The notes: generated from the letters alone by a model not told the origin. A stretch of 64,000 nucleotides of DNA from Pseudoalteromonas viridis (GCF_017742995.1 NZ_CP072425.1:1798001-1862000); one strand, 5' to 3'; counted from the stretch's first letter, positions 19,220 to 28,360 are shown. Translations and numbers: made by a program.

Positions 19220-21334
19220 TTACTCCGCCAGCAGCAACTCCACCACTTCTTTTCGGGATGTAAGCTGCTTGATCAGCAAGATCTGCTCATCGTTGACGGC
19301 CGAAATACGGACAATCTCATTTGCCACTGTGGTTAAGATCTTAAAATCACCGCTGTGCAGATCATAAGACCACAATTGTGCATTTTCATTGATCCCATAA
19401 AGAGTATTGCCATAGGCCGCAAAGCGCCGATCGCTGCCCTGAGCCAGAAGTGGCTGGATGAGCTCGTCTTCAACCGGACCGGATCGCCAGAAGCGATCCA
19501 TATGATCGCTGTAAACCAGGCTGCCGTCAGCGGTTTTGAGCGCCCAGGTTACCTCGCGGTCGTTCAGAACACGGATGGCTGAGTTTGTCAGGTTCAGCTC
19601 GGCAAAGGTGAGCACCCCATTTATTTTGAGCTGGGCAAGTGCCGTCTGAGCGCGGCTGTCCCAGTAAAACAATTGCTCTACCGGATTCGCCAGGGCAATG
19701 GCGTGTGCTGTGCCATCCAGCGAGAACTTCACCAGCGCTTTGTCGGCATTGGTTAAAAGCTCACTGCCATCGGCTGACCAGTGGGTCTCGTATAAAGAGG
19801 TATCCATTGGGAAGTTGCTGAGCTGACGTGGGACCTGCCCGTCGCTGAGCCAGATCTGCATTTGTCCGGAGCGTGCTGAGTTAAAGGCGAGCAGGTCGCC
19901 GCCCGGCTGAAATATCGCATTACTTTCTTCTTTGGTGGAGCGCTCGAGGATTGTCGCTTGCGACGTTTGCAGCGAGGCTTCATTGCCAAATGGTATAGTC
20001 AAAATATCACTGTCATATTGTCCCTTGATCACCAGCATACGGTTACCGTCGGGATGAAACACCGGGGAGCCCATAGGTTCGTCAACCGGCAGGGTTACCA
20101 GGCTGACTTGTCCCTGATAGGTCAGGGTATATAACTGGCGGCCGGTGCTGAAGGCCAACTGGTTCTCATAGGGCGAAAAGTTGGGATAGATGGGCCTGAA
20201 CCGGGCAATGGTATTTGGATAGTGAATGCGGTGACTGGATACCTGCTCGCCATCGGGTCTCAGCATATCCAGATAATAATGTTCACCCTCACCAAGGCGC
20301 ACCACCGCCAGCAGGCCGTCTTTACGGGAATAATCATAGCTGATGATGTCGCCGTCGCTTACCTCATACAGGGGCGCGCTGCTGTTATCTGTCAGTGAGT
20401 AGCGGATCAGTTTCCAGCGCTCATCCGTTTTTTGTAGCAGTGCAATATGCTCGCTGTCGAGCCATTGTGGCTCTCTGATCTGTGAGTTTTTGCATTCCAG
20501 CACACGCGTTGGGGTTTGCGGTGTTTGCAGCGCTTTATCGAAATCCAGCGTCATCAGGTGATAACAGAGCTTCTGGGTGACGGGTTGCACACAAGTTGAG
20601 GTTTGCACGAATGCCAGGGTTTTACCATCGGGTGAAAACTGATGTTGCCCGTTGATATCCAGGTTGTTCGTCAGGCGAAACTCCTGTTGGGTGTCGATGC
20701 GCTTTGCCCAGATGCTGTTACGGCACAGTTCAGTCGAAAAACGATGGAACACGATATATTCGCCGTCGGGTGAGTAAACCCCGGCCACTTCGCGGTTATC
20801 GGTGGCTGTGAGGGGGCGAAATTCGCTGATGGTCAGCTGCTCGCTTGAACTTGGCTCAAATAATACAGAAGCCGCGAGGCCAACAATAAAAAACGCCGCC
20901 GCAAATAGGGCAAATCCGAATTGCGAGCGGGAACGTATTTGCGCGGGCGCAGGTGTATGGCTTGGTTCGGGATGAGTGTTTTCTGTGTACTGTGCCGGTG
21001 CTGCGCTTGGCGACTGGGTTTGCCAGCGTACGTCACATTCCAGACTATAGCCCTGCTTGGCATGGGTTTTGATAAAACTCTGTTCTTTGCCATCATCACC
21101 CAGTGCTTTTCTTAACTGAGCAATGCAGCGTTGCAAAGTATTCGGCGAGACTATGGTATCCTGCCAGACTGCATCCAGTATTGCGTCCTGACTGATCACC
21201 TGGCCCTGATGCTGAGCCAGCACGGTCAGTACCGACAGTGCTTTGGGTGCTAAGGTTTTGACCTCTTGGTTTACGGTGATTTGGTTGCGCGATAAGTCTA
21301 CAAAAAACTCACCAACCCAGTATTGCTGTGTCAT
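19220..21334 (-). CDS. CadC/ToxR-like membrane transcriptional regulator with TolB-like propeller
   Basis: 704 residues from ATG 21334 (MTQQYWVGEFFVDL); a 32-codon upstream extension is possible but less likely. An OmpR-type winged helix (about residues 7-100, with PKALSVLTVLAQHQGQVIS and the recognition helix SPNTLQRCIAQLRKALGD) is followed by a Pro-rich linker, one membrane helix (about 133-155) and a large periplasmic domain with repeated SPDGEYIVF/SPDGKTLAF blades of a TolB/PD40 beta-propeller. It probably senses a periplasmic signal and binds DNA while membrane-bound. The propeller replaces the usual CadC sensor fold. The regulated genes are unknown; the sugar dehydratase gene lies directly upstream in the same direction. 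Confidence 0.85.
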   Translation of the reverse strand: MTQQYWVGEFFVDLSRNQITVNQEVKTLAPKALSVLTVLAQHQGQVISQDAILDAVWQDTIVSPNTLQRCIAQLRKALGDDGKEQSFIKTHAKQGYSLECDVRWQTQSPSAAPAQYTENTHPEPSHTPAPAQIRSRSQFGFALFAAAFFIVGLAASVLFEPSSSEQLTISEFRPLTATDNREVAGVYSPDGEYIVFHRFSTELCRNSIWAKRIDTQQEFRLTNNLDINGQHQFSPDGKTLAFVQTSTCVQPVTQKLCYHLMTLDFDKALQTPQTPTRVLECKNSQIREPQWLDSEHIALLQKTDERWKLIRYSLTDNSSAPLYEVSDGDIISYDYSRKDGLLAVVRLGEGEHYYLDMLRPDGEQVSSHRIHYPNTIARFRPIYPNFSPYENQLAFSTGRQLYTLTYQGQVSLVTLPVDEPMGSPVFHPDGNRMLVIKGQYDSDILTIPFGNEASLQTSQATILERSTKEESNAIFQPGGDLLAFNSARSGQMQIWLSDGQVPRQLSNFPMDTSLYETHWSADGSELLTNADKALVKFSLDGTAHAIALANPVEQLFYWDSRAQTALAQLKINGVLTFAELNLTNSAIRVLNDREVTWALKTADGSLVYSDHMDRFWRSGPVEDELIQPLLAQGSDRRFAAYGNTLYGINENAQLWSYDLHSGDFKILTTVANEIVRISAVNDEQILLIKQLTSRKEVVELLLAE

Positions 21335-21525
21335 AACATCCCTAGTGCGCTTGGCGCTTTCACTGCCACTCGGCCAGTGTGGCGCTACTTTTGTTATTAT
21401 TGTTGTTAGTCCGGCCCGCTTATCACTCAAACCCGCACAAGTGCCCGGATGGTGGATAAACTAATATCAGCAGAATATAACATCAGCGTTGAATTACCAA
21501 TGTTATGGTTTCTTATCTGGGAGGA

Positions 21526-22548
21526 TTAGTACCATCTGGGATTAAGCAAGGTCCAATGCACCACTTGCTCCAGACGATCAAGCAGATCCACCTTAGGCGA
21601 CCAGCCCAGCTGTTTCATTTTTTCGCCGCACAGGGCATACCTCAGGTCATGCCACGGCCGAGAGGAGTGAAAGTCTACCAGTTCATAATGCAAAGGTTTG
21701 TTTTGCACTTGTGCAATGATCTGGGCCAGCTCTAAGTTATTTAGCTCCCTGGCGCCAACGATATTGAATTTTGGGCAAAGGGTTTGTTCATTATCGGCAT
21801 TTTCTGAGCAGTTGGTATCAACCAGAAACAGCAGGGCGTCTGCAACATCCTGTGCATGAATATAAAAGCGCGATCCTGGGATGGTACAGGTCTTGTCGCT
21901 GTGGATCGTGACGGTTTCTCCTTGCTGTATTTTTCTGATGCTTTGTGGAATAAACTTCTCCGGGTGCTGTCGCTGTCCAAACACATTGATGGTATGGGTG
22001 ATCACCACGGGTACTTTATAGGTGTTGTGGTAGGCGACGGCGAGCTCTTCGCCCCCGGCTTTGGTTGCTGAGTATGGATTGGTGCTGTTGTAGCGGTCAT
22101 TTTCTTTGTAGCGTACATCGGCGGGCGCCGGACCAAACACTTCGTCCGTACTGAAGTAAAAGAACCGTTTTAGACTATCCTGAGTACGGGCAAAGTCCAA
22201 AATGTTGCAGGTGCCCACGACGTTATCCAGCACAAAGCTCATGGGGTAGGCAATGCTTCTGTCTACATGGGATCCTGCAGCCAGATGAAAGACATAATCT
22301 ACCCGGCCAATTTCCTGAGTAATTTGTGGGTTTAATGCTGCTTTTAAGTCGTGAAACACAATTTTTACCCGACGTGTCACTGCCGGTGGAAGCTCGCTCA
22401 ATGCATCCTGCAGTCGGTTCAGGTTGCCGCTGTAGTCGAGCCTGTCCAGCGTGATGATGTGCCAGTCTGTTCGCTGCAGGATCTCCAGCACCAGTTGGTG
22501 GGCAATAAATCCGGCACCTCCTGTAATTAAGACACGTGTTTCAGCCAT
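21526..22548 (-). CDS. NDP-sugar 4,6-dehydratase/epimerase (RmlB-like SDR)
   Basis: 340 residues of the extended short-chain dehydrogenase family. The NAD-binding motif is GGAGFIAHQ (residues 10-18). The catalytic set of a nucleoside-diphosphate-sugar 4,6-dehydratase is visible as FSTDEVFGPA (Thr-Asp-Glu) and NPYSATKAGGE (Tyr-x3-Lys). It probably converts an NDP-hexose to a 4-keto-6-deoxy sugar in the cytoplasm, but no other nucleotide-sugar genes are nearby to name the substrate. It belongs, by position, to the glycosylation-like island at 21.5-27 kb. The ribosome site is weak. Confidence 0.8.
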   Translation of the reverse strand: MAETRVLITGGAGFIAHQLVLEILQRTDWHIITLDRLDYSGNLNRLQDALSELPPAVTRRVKIVFHDLKAALNPQITQEIGRVDYVFHLAAGSHVDRSIAYPMSFVLDNVVGTCNILDFARTQDSLKRFFYFSTDEVFGPAPADVRYKENDRYNSTNPYSATKAGGEELAVAYHNTYKVPVVITHTINVFGQRQHPEKFIPQSIRKIQQGETVTIHSDKTCTIPGSRFYIHAQDVADALLFLVDTNCSENADNEQTLCPKFNIVGARELNNLELAQIIAQVQNKPLHYELVDFHSSRPWHDLRYALCGEKMKQLGWSPKVDLLDRLEQVVHWTLLNPRWY

Positions 22549-22732
22549 AAATATCGCTCGGTGAATGGGTGGTACGTTTAACTATAGCCGCTCATTGCGG
22601 GTGTACAGAGCAAACCGTTATCGCAAGGTGACTAGGGAAATCGACTACGAAGAAGATTATTCAGTTTTTTGCATTGAACTTGGTGGATTGTTGACCATAC
22701 TGTATGGGTACCCAATTACTCGGGAGGTACTC

Positions 22733-23230
22733 ATGAATTCTAACTTAACGCGCATTGCAATGGCCGTACTTGTGGCTACGTCGATGAATACCTATGCAAA
22801 AGGCAAAAAAATCGAGATATGCCACCATACTCGTTACGATGTGCGCGTAATTGAAGTATCAATGAAAAGAGCAAACAGGCTCATCCGCAATCGAGGAGCT
22901 TTTTTGCCCTATGTGCTATATCAGGACAAGGATTATGATGGCTTTGGCAACGCTGAGGTGAGCATTAAGGCCTGCACGGATTATGTCGATGGGTATGTCG
23001 ACAACGATACCGATTTGGATGATACAGATCCTAATGTGACCGATCAGCCTGTGGCGACACCGCCGCCGCCACCTGCACCCACAGCCATGCCGCCTGCACC
23101 GCCCTCAACGGTTTGTGCTGTGCCACCTGCACCCACAGCCATGCCGCCACCACCGCCAACCACCTTTAGTAATATACCGCCACCGCCGCCGCCTACAACC
23201 TTTGGCGGGGCACCACCTCCACCGGTATAA
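22733..23230 (+). CDS. Small exported protein with Asp-rich segment and polyproline tail
   Basis: 165 residues from ATG 22733, five bases after GGGAGG. A signal peptide (about 1-22, MNTYA then KGKK) leads to a domain with Cys30 and Cys81, an Asp-rich calcium-loop-like stretch (DKDYDGFGN and DNDTDLDDTDPN, about 65-101) resembling thrombospondin type 3 motifs, then a tail from residue 110 to the end with five polyproline runs and two copies of PPAPTAMPP encoded by a direct DNA repeat. I do not recognise a family. It is convergent with a gene that includes a prolyl hydroxylase, which makes the tail a candidate substrate (inference). Confidence 0.75.
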   Translation: MNSNLTRIAMAVLVATSMNTYAKGKKIEICHHTRYDVRVIEVSMKRANRLIRNRGAFLPYVLYQDKDYDGFGNAEVSIKACTDYVDGYVDNDTDLDDTDPNVTDQPVATPPPPPAPTAMPPAPPSTVCAVPPAPTAMPPPPPTTFSNIPPPPPPTTFGGAPPPPV

Positions 23231-23236
23231 CTTAGC

Positions 23237-23266
23237 AAAGCACTGTTCATTGTAATGGTGCTTTTT
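23237..23266 (+). terminator. Terminator hairpin after the proline-rich gene
   Basis: AAAGCAC pairs with GTGCTTT, with an inner CATT/AATG pairing, followed by TTTTTATTA. It separates the convergent genes. Confidence 0.7.
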
Positions 23267-23267
23267 A

Positions 23268-26072
23268 TTATTGCGTTTTTATAAATGGTTTTTCTCTAAA
23301 CCAGGCGCTGATAATGTATTTGAATCCTGATTCAACCGGCTGGCCGCAGTGGTAGGTGTATTCGTTGGGTTTACCCAGTGGCGACAAGTTGTTCCAGCAC
23401 AAGGCCATGCCGGTACGGGGCGTGACCGTAATATCCAGCTGGGTAAAGTGCGTGTCCCCGCCGCTAAAGTCATCGTTTAAATAGATAACGCATGTCCAGG
23501 TGCGCTGGCCGACACTGTCGAGGCATTTTTGGTAACTGGGGGACGACTCGTGAAAGAAATCACAATGCACTTTGTACTCTTGTCCGGCGCCGTAGCGCTG
23601 GATCTGTAAAGACTCCAGATACGCGCTATCAATACCCATCAGGGTACTGATCTTATTTTTTATTCTGATATTTTCCTGGTGACTGATCTGTTCCAGGCAG
23701 GCGGTATAGGAGGTACGGTAACCCTGATTGCTGTCGCCCTGCTGGTCAACGACAGTCGAGGGCTGAAAGTGGCCCTCCAGGCGGGTTATCAAAGACTGAC
23801 ATTCCTGCTCAGAGAAAGCCCCTTCAAAGCGGTAGATTTGTGCACGTATATCTGCAATGCGGATGCTGTTGGGGTTCTGTGTGATGGCGATGTTGGCAAA
23901 GGCAAAATAAAGACTTGGTTTGGTGTGTGTGCTTTCACGCAGGCTGGCATCTTCTATTTGCTCGGTCTTTATTTTAGGTTTGAATCCATACATGGCTTTT
24001 TCGGCCATTTCCATAGAGTAGCCAGATTCAATCAGATCTCTGTATACCTGTGCCTTGCTTTCTCCGGCCTCAAGCTTTTGGCTTACCCATTCAACTAAGT
24101 CAACAGAGGGGTTGATGTTAATCTGGGCATACCGCTGTCTGTTGTCTGCTCTGTCTTGATTTGTTGGCAAAACGCCGGGCAAAGTCAGTTGAGTGCGTTG
24201 CTTATCAAAGCGCTTAAACTGGGGGATCTGCAACGGAGACAGCGCAGAGACATCGCTTTGGGCTTTATCCGGGCACAGCGGCAGCGTACTGAGCGTCAGA
24301 GCATCGGGTGTAATCGCGACGGGATTAGCAGAGGCTAACCAGCTGATCAGGTGCGTTGTCTGAGCCTGACTCAAATAAGCGGTTCGGATCTGCCCCTCGT
24401 TCAAAAGTACTGATAATGCCTGTGCGATAGAGCGCGGGCCTGAAGGGAGCTGTTCAGTGACAATAATACAGTGATCAACCTGATAACGGGTCTGCTCGTC
24501 GCAAGGCAGGGGTTCACAAATATGATGCAACTGGCCATTAAAATAGGCGCTGGTAACGGGCTGAGTGTGCAATGCTTTACGCTGTTGCGCAGGGATTATG
24601 TGTGGGGCGCGAACGGCCTGAACATCGCCATTACTGGTTAACTGAAAGCGGCCGTAGCTGAGGACCTCGACTTGCTGTGCGCCCAGGCTCTCAAGGCTGA
24701 CAGAGTTGTGACTGAGATCCGAACTGCAAACCGCAACCACCTGATTGTTCACCCTAAGTAGCAGGCCGCTGAGGTAAGTGGCATGTTGCGTGGTTGAAGC
24801 CTGGAGCGTTTGCAGCAATTCAATTAAGCGGTACAAAGCCTGATCTGCGTAAAGTAACTCCGCATCCTGTTGAGCATCCAGATACACACTATAAAATTCC
24901 CGCTCCTCGCGCAGCTCTAGAAGATGATCCCAGTTGACGGGCCAGTCACACCGGAGCTGGGTAAAGAGACGCTTAAAGTCATTGCGCAGCCTGTCCTGCT
25001 CGATGACTACGACAACGGCTTGTCCCGCCACATCGAGCCAGAGCGGCTCGCACCAGTCGCGCAGCAAACCTTCCTGGCTGAAGTTTGTCATGATAGCCTG
25101 GATATCGGTTTTGGCATGGGCGACATCGGTCCCATACTGACGATGCAAAGTGAGTGCGATGTCGGATACCGACTGGCTCGTTTGCAGCCCTTGCCAGATG
25201 GTGCTCGCTAAAGGGTCGAGTAAAAACCAGGTGTCGTGAAGTGGGCTGTTAATAAACACCTGTTCGTCAATCTGAAAACCCTGGGTGACGGGGCGTGCAT
25301 TTGGTTGCGTCTCGAGCACATTCTGCGGCGATGGTGAGCGGGTTGGAATACTGGCACACCGACTGAGTGCCACATAATCTCTTTGCCAGCGTGGTTTAAG
25401 CTGGACGTCTCCCAGTGGCAGTTTTCCCGAGATGGCCAGCTGATTAACAATATAGCCGGCATGATCGCTAATGCTAGCGCAATTTCCGCCTACTTCAGAA
25501 GCATGAAACGCACCGGATGACTGCCAGCGGTAGACATAAAAAATATCTTCCTGTGGCAATACTTGCGTGTGTTTATCGCCTCCCAGCGCACGAAACAGTG
25601 CTAAATCAATCGCACTGACATCATGCTCTAAATAACCGCCAGTTTGCTGCCACACCGTGCGCTCAATCGCCAGGTTACACTGATAGAGGTTTTCGGAATA
25701 TTCAAGTTCATGGTCGTTGTTTTCCAGCCAGGCCTGGCGGGTATGGAAAACGCCATCACGGATCTGCGCGGCGCTGACGCTGAGCCGCCAGGGCAGATAA
25801 ATGTCATCATCCTCCCAGGGCATTAAGATGTCACCTGTGCAGTAACTGGCAGCCAGATTGAACTTTTTACCTAAAGGAACAACGCGGGTCGGCAGGTTGA
25901 TGACGGTCACTTGCGGGTGTTCGAACAGTAAACGATGCCCGCTGAAGTCATTGAGCACAATCAGCTCTTTCTCACCGGCATAATCCTGGCGCAGAAACGA
26001 CTCAATGGCCTCTTCCAGCAAGTGTGGGCGGCCAAAGGTACAGCAAAAGCAGGAAATCTTAGGTAGTGACAT
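23268..26072 (-). CDS. Multidomain protein: family 2 glycosyltransferase, PqqD-like, degenerate HprK-like, prolyl 4-hydroxylase
   Basis: 934 residues. Residues 1-235: GT-A fold glycosyltransferase family 2, with CTFGRPHLLEEAIESFLRQ and the metal motif WEDDD (86-90). Residues about 265-340: PqqD-like domain (FLLDPLASTIWQGL, then HRQYGTDVAHAKTDI), the fold that binds leader peptides in RiPP pathways. About 345-590: region that resembles HprK-related domains found with PqqD but lacks a P-loop (tentative). About 745-930: Fe(II)/2-oxoglutarate prolyl 4-hydroxylase with H836-x-D838, H908 and K918 (YTYHCGQPVESGFKY). No signal peptide. AGAGGAG precedes the ATG, which is 9 bases after the upstream glycosyltransferase stop, so both form one operon. 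Confidence 0.82.
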   Translation of the reverse strand: MSLPKISCFCCTFGRPHLLEEAIESFLRQDYAGEKELIVLNDFSGHRLLFEHPQVTVINLPTRVVPLGKKFNLAASYCTGDILMPWEDDDIYLPWRLSVSAAQIRDGVFHTRQAWLENNDHELEYSENLYQCNLAIERTVWQQTGGYLEHDVSAIDLALFRALGGDKHTQVLPQEDIFYVYRWQSSGAFHASEVGGNCASISDHAGYIVNQLAISGKLPLGDVQLKPRWQRDYVALSRCASIPTRSPSPQNVLETQPNARPVTQGFQIDEQVFINSPLHDTWFLLDPLASTIWQGLQTSQSVSDIALTLHRQYGTDVAHAKTDIQAIMTNFSQEGLLRDWCEPLWLDVAGQAVVVVIEQDRLRNDFKRLFTQLRCDWPVNWDHLLELREEREFYSVYLDAQQDAELLYADQALYRLIELLQTLQASTTQHATYLSGLLLRVNNQVVAVCSSDLSHNSVSLESLGAQQVEVLSYGRFQLTSNGDVQAVRAPHIIPAQQRKALHTQPVTSAYFNGQLHHICEPLPCDEQTRYQVDHCIIVTEQLPSGPRSIAQALSVLLNEGQIRTAYLSQAQTTHLISWLASANPVAITPDALTLSTLPLCPDKAQSDVSALSPLQIPQFKRFDKQRTQLTLPGVLPTNQDRADNRQRYAQININPSVDLVEWVSQKLEAGESKAQVYRDLIESGYSMEMAEKAMYGFKPKIKTEQIEDASLRESTHTKPSLYFAFANIAITQNPNSIRIADIRAQIYRFEGAFSEQECQSLITRLEGHFQPSTVVDQQGDSNQGYRTSYTACLEQISHQENIRIKNKISTLMGIDSAYLESLQIQRYGAGQEYKVHCDFFHESSPSYQKCLDSVGQRTWTCVIYLNDDFSGGDTHFTQLDITVTPRTGMALCWNNLSPLGKPNEYTYHCGQPVESGFKYIISAWFREKPFIKTQ

Positions 26073-26081
26073 AGTGCTCCT

Positions 26082-27020
26082 CTAACGCGTCGCCTGCGTA
26101 TCTTTAGCCAGGGGGCAAAGCTCGCCATCCCGGTATTCGAGTGCCAGTAAAGACAAGTATTGCGAGGTTGTTCGGGCCTTACCCAGCGGGAAATGTTCGA
26201 CAGGAAAACTGTTATGGGCTGGGTCAAAGGTATTTTCAATCAATGCACGCAGGCGGATCTGCGCGCGGGTATTCAGCGCCACCCATTTAGCGTCGTCATG
26301 CCAGTGTACATGCTGCTCGAATACGGGTTTCTCTTTACCATACTGGTGTAGTACCAGGTGCTGAGACGGAATAAAGCAGTCGTATCCTAAGGTCCAGAGT
26401 TTCAGCGAATGGGTAAACTCTTCCTGATTAAAGTACATGACTGGGTCTATCGGTAAATCGTGATTGAGCTGGCCCTGTGCGAAGTAAAAGCCACAGGCAC
26501 ACAAGTGACTGGCAATGGGTCCTGTGTGCTGTGTCGTATCAGCATCAAAAAAAGGCTCGAAACGGACACTGCCGTCCATAACTGGCCCCACTTTTAATCG
26601 CGCAATGGGCGTATCTGCGAGGGATGTTTGCGCCTGAAAAGGGGCCGGGTAGGTGGTGAGCACGGGTTTGTCACTCGGGCAGCGAGTTAACTCTTCTATC
26701 ATGAGCCTGTCCCAGTCGGCGACGAATCGGGTATGGCTGTCTATGGAGAGTACATAATCTTCGTCACGATATAAGTTTTGCGCCACATGGCGCGCCCAGC
26801 ATACACCTTGCGCTTGCTCAACGGGCACTGCAACCAGTCTGATATCGGCATCAAGTTCAGAGGGAAACAACAAGTATTCATCCAGCCCGGGGATATATTG
26901 CCAGCACACACCAAAAACAAGCCGCTGCGGGTCGCTCGCATTATCGACAGCACTCTTTATGGTGGCCAGTAATTCAGGATCCCGGTAGGCCGCAATTTGG
27001 ACGAAAATAGACGCATTCAT
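26082..27020 (-). CDS. Hydroxyproline-GlcNAc-transferase-like glycosyltransferase (PF11397 type)
   Basis: 312 residues from ATG 27020 (MNASIFVQIAAYRDPELL); a TTG five codons upstream is less likely. The sequence follows the GlcNAc-transferase family known from Dictyostelium Gnt1, which adds GlcNAc to hydroxyproline of Skp1: IFVQIAAYRDPEL at the start, QGVCWARHVAQNLY, the metal-binding DSH (94-96) in LSIDSHTRF, VLTTYPAPF, and the late YFNQEEFTHSLKLWTLGYD block. No signal peptide, so it acts in the cytoplasm. It is the first gene of a two-gene operon with the hydroxylase fusion, which strengthens the hydroxyproline link. Family assignment is from recognised motifs, not a search. Confidence 0.82.
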   Translation of the reverse strand: MNASIFVQIAAYRDPELLATIKSAVDNASDPQRLVFGVCWQYIPGLDEYLLFPSELDADIRLVAVPVEQAQGVCWARHVAQNLYRDEDYVLSIDSHTRFVADWDRLMIEELTRCPSDKPVLTTYPAPFQAQTSLADTPIARLKVGPVMDGSVRFEPFFDADTTQHTGPIASHLCACGFYFAQGQLNHDLPIDPVMYFNQEEFTHSLKLWTLGYDCFIPSQHLVLHQYGKEKPVFEQHVHWHDDAKWVALNTRAQIRLRALIENTFDPAHNSFPVEHFPLGKARTTSQYLSLLALEYRDGELCPLAKDTQATR

Positions 27021-27315
27021 AACAGAGTTACCCAATCTACTGTCTGTAAAGCGTAGATGAAAAACCCGCTGATATCACGGTACTTGCTTGCCTTCTGCTG
27101 CGGTTTATCAGTCACACAGAAGCCGCTAATCACACCTGAGCTACTCTACTTATGACTCAAGAAATCTCACCCGAAACCTTTTTAAGGCTCTGATAAATAT
27201 ATTTTTAATTTATTAGAAGAATAAAGTCAGTGAAAAGTCACCCCCCAATCCAGTGTTTGACTCTGGTATTGGTAATGTCAGGGCTGATATCACTCATTTA
27301 TCTGGAGAATAAAGA

Positions 27316-28206
27316 ATGACGCCTCAACAATTAAAGTGGTTTATGCCTGCTGTAGGCTTGTTGCTGTGCAATAACAGCTATGCGCAAGGTGTGCTGCCCG
27401 GATTGACCGGCCCTTATCTGGGTCAAAACCCACCCGGACTCACGCCCGAAGTGTTTGCCCCTGGCATCGTATCTACACCCGATTGGGGAGATGCGGTGCA
27501 TTTTTCGCCGGATAAAGAAGTGCTTTACGTGTCCCGGTGGCGGATAAACAAAGGGCAGCGTGAAACGGCGTCCGTGGTATTCAAAAGAGTCGCCGAAGGC
27601 TGGCAAAAAGTCGTGACTAAGCAAACCGGTCGTGCGCCATATTACAGCCCGGATGGTCAAAGGGGGTTTTACGGCAAGCAATATAAAACGCGCACTTCAG
27701 ACGGGTGGTCTGAAATGAAAAAGCTCGGCCCCGCATTTGATGAAATCCCTATGATGGGGCTTAAAATGTCGCGCAAGGGCACCCTGGTGTTCGACGAGTT
27801 TACCCGCGACGGCAATGGCATATTAAGGTATGCAAACTGGGACAAGGGTGAATGGCAGACGCCAAAAGCATTCAGCAAGGCAATTAATACCGGCAAGTGG
27901 AATGCCCATCCATTTATCGCGCCAGACGAGTCTTATGTTATGTGGGATGGTGAGCGGGCACAGGGGTTTGGCAGCTCCGATCTTTATATCAGTTTCCGCC
28001 AGCCTGATGGCGTCTGGGGTGAGGCGATTAACCTGGGTGAGCGGGTTAATACGGCCGCCGAAGAAGGGGGACCTCAGGTGACGCCAGATGGCAAATACTT
28101 ATTCTTCAACAGAATGGTTAAGCCTAAAGGGGAAGCAGGCGAAGCGCAGTCCGACTTGTTCTGGGTCGATGCAAAAATCATCGACGACCTCAGGCCCGTT
28201 TACTGA
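27316..28206 (+). CDS. Secreted PD40/TolB-like beta-propeller protein
   Basis: 296 residues with a signal peptide (cleavage likely after SYA, residue 24). The mature protein begins with LTGPYLGQNPPGLTPEVFAPG and then has propeller blades such as VHFSPDKEVLYVSRW, FIAPDESYVMWDGE and VTPDGKYLFFNRM. It is a clear paralogue of the gene at 33810-34676. GGAG precedes the start by 8 bases. The function is unknown; PD40 repeats usually mediate protein or ligand binding in the periplasm or outside the cell. The 295 bases upstream show no other feature beyond AT-rich promoter-like sequence. Confidence 0.8.
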   Translation: MTPQQLKWFMPAVGLLLCNNSYAQGVLPGLTGPYLGQNPPGLTPEVFAPGIVSTPDWGDAVHFSPDKEVLYVSRWRINKGQRETASVVFKRVAEGWQKVVTKQTGRAPYYSPDGQRGFYGKQYKTRTSDGWSEMKKLGPAFDEIPMMGLKMSRKGTLVFDEFTRDGNGILRYANWDKGEWQTPKAFSKAINTGKWNAHPFIAPDESYVMWDGERAQGFGSSDLYISFRQPDGVWGEAINLGERVNTAAEEGGPQVTPDGKYLFFNRMVKPKGEAGEAQSDLFWVDAKIIDDLRPVY

Positions 28207-28360
28207 GGCTTTGAGCATCCAACTCTGCATGTGCGATGACGCCCACCAGGGGCTGTGATGTCATGCATTTATAACCAGAAGTAAAAGATATTTGACATCG
28301 GTTGGAATTTTGGCCAGTATAAAGTCAAATATTTTTTACTTTGAGTTAAGGATGGTAGTC

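Noticed and set aside
23044..23250. Gly-rich reading frame opposite the polyproline gene
   Set aside because: It is the complement of a CCG/CCA-rich coding repeat, without start context or signal peptide.
23268..26072. PQQ cofactor biosynthesis because of the PqqD-like domain
   Set aside because: No PqqA, PqqB, PqqC or PqqE gene is nearby, and PqqD folds occur in many peptide-modifying enzymes.
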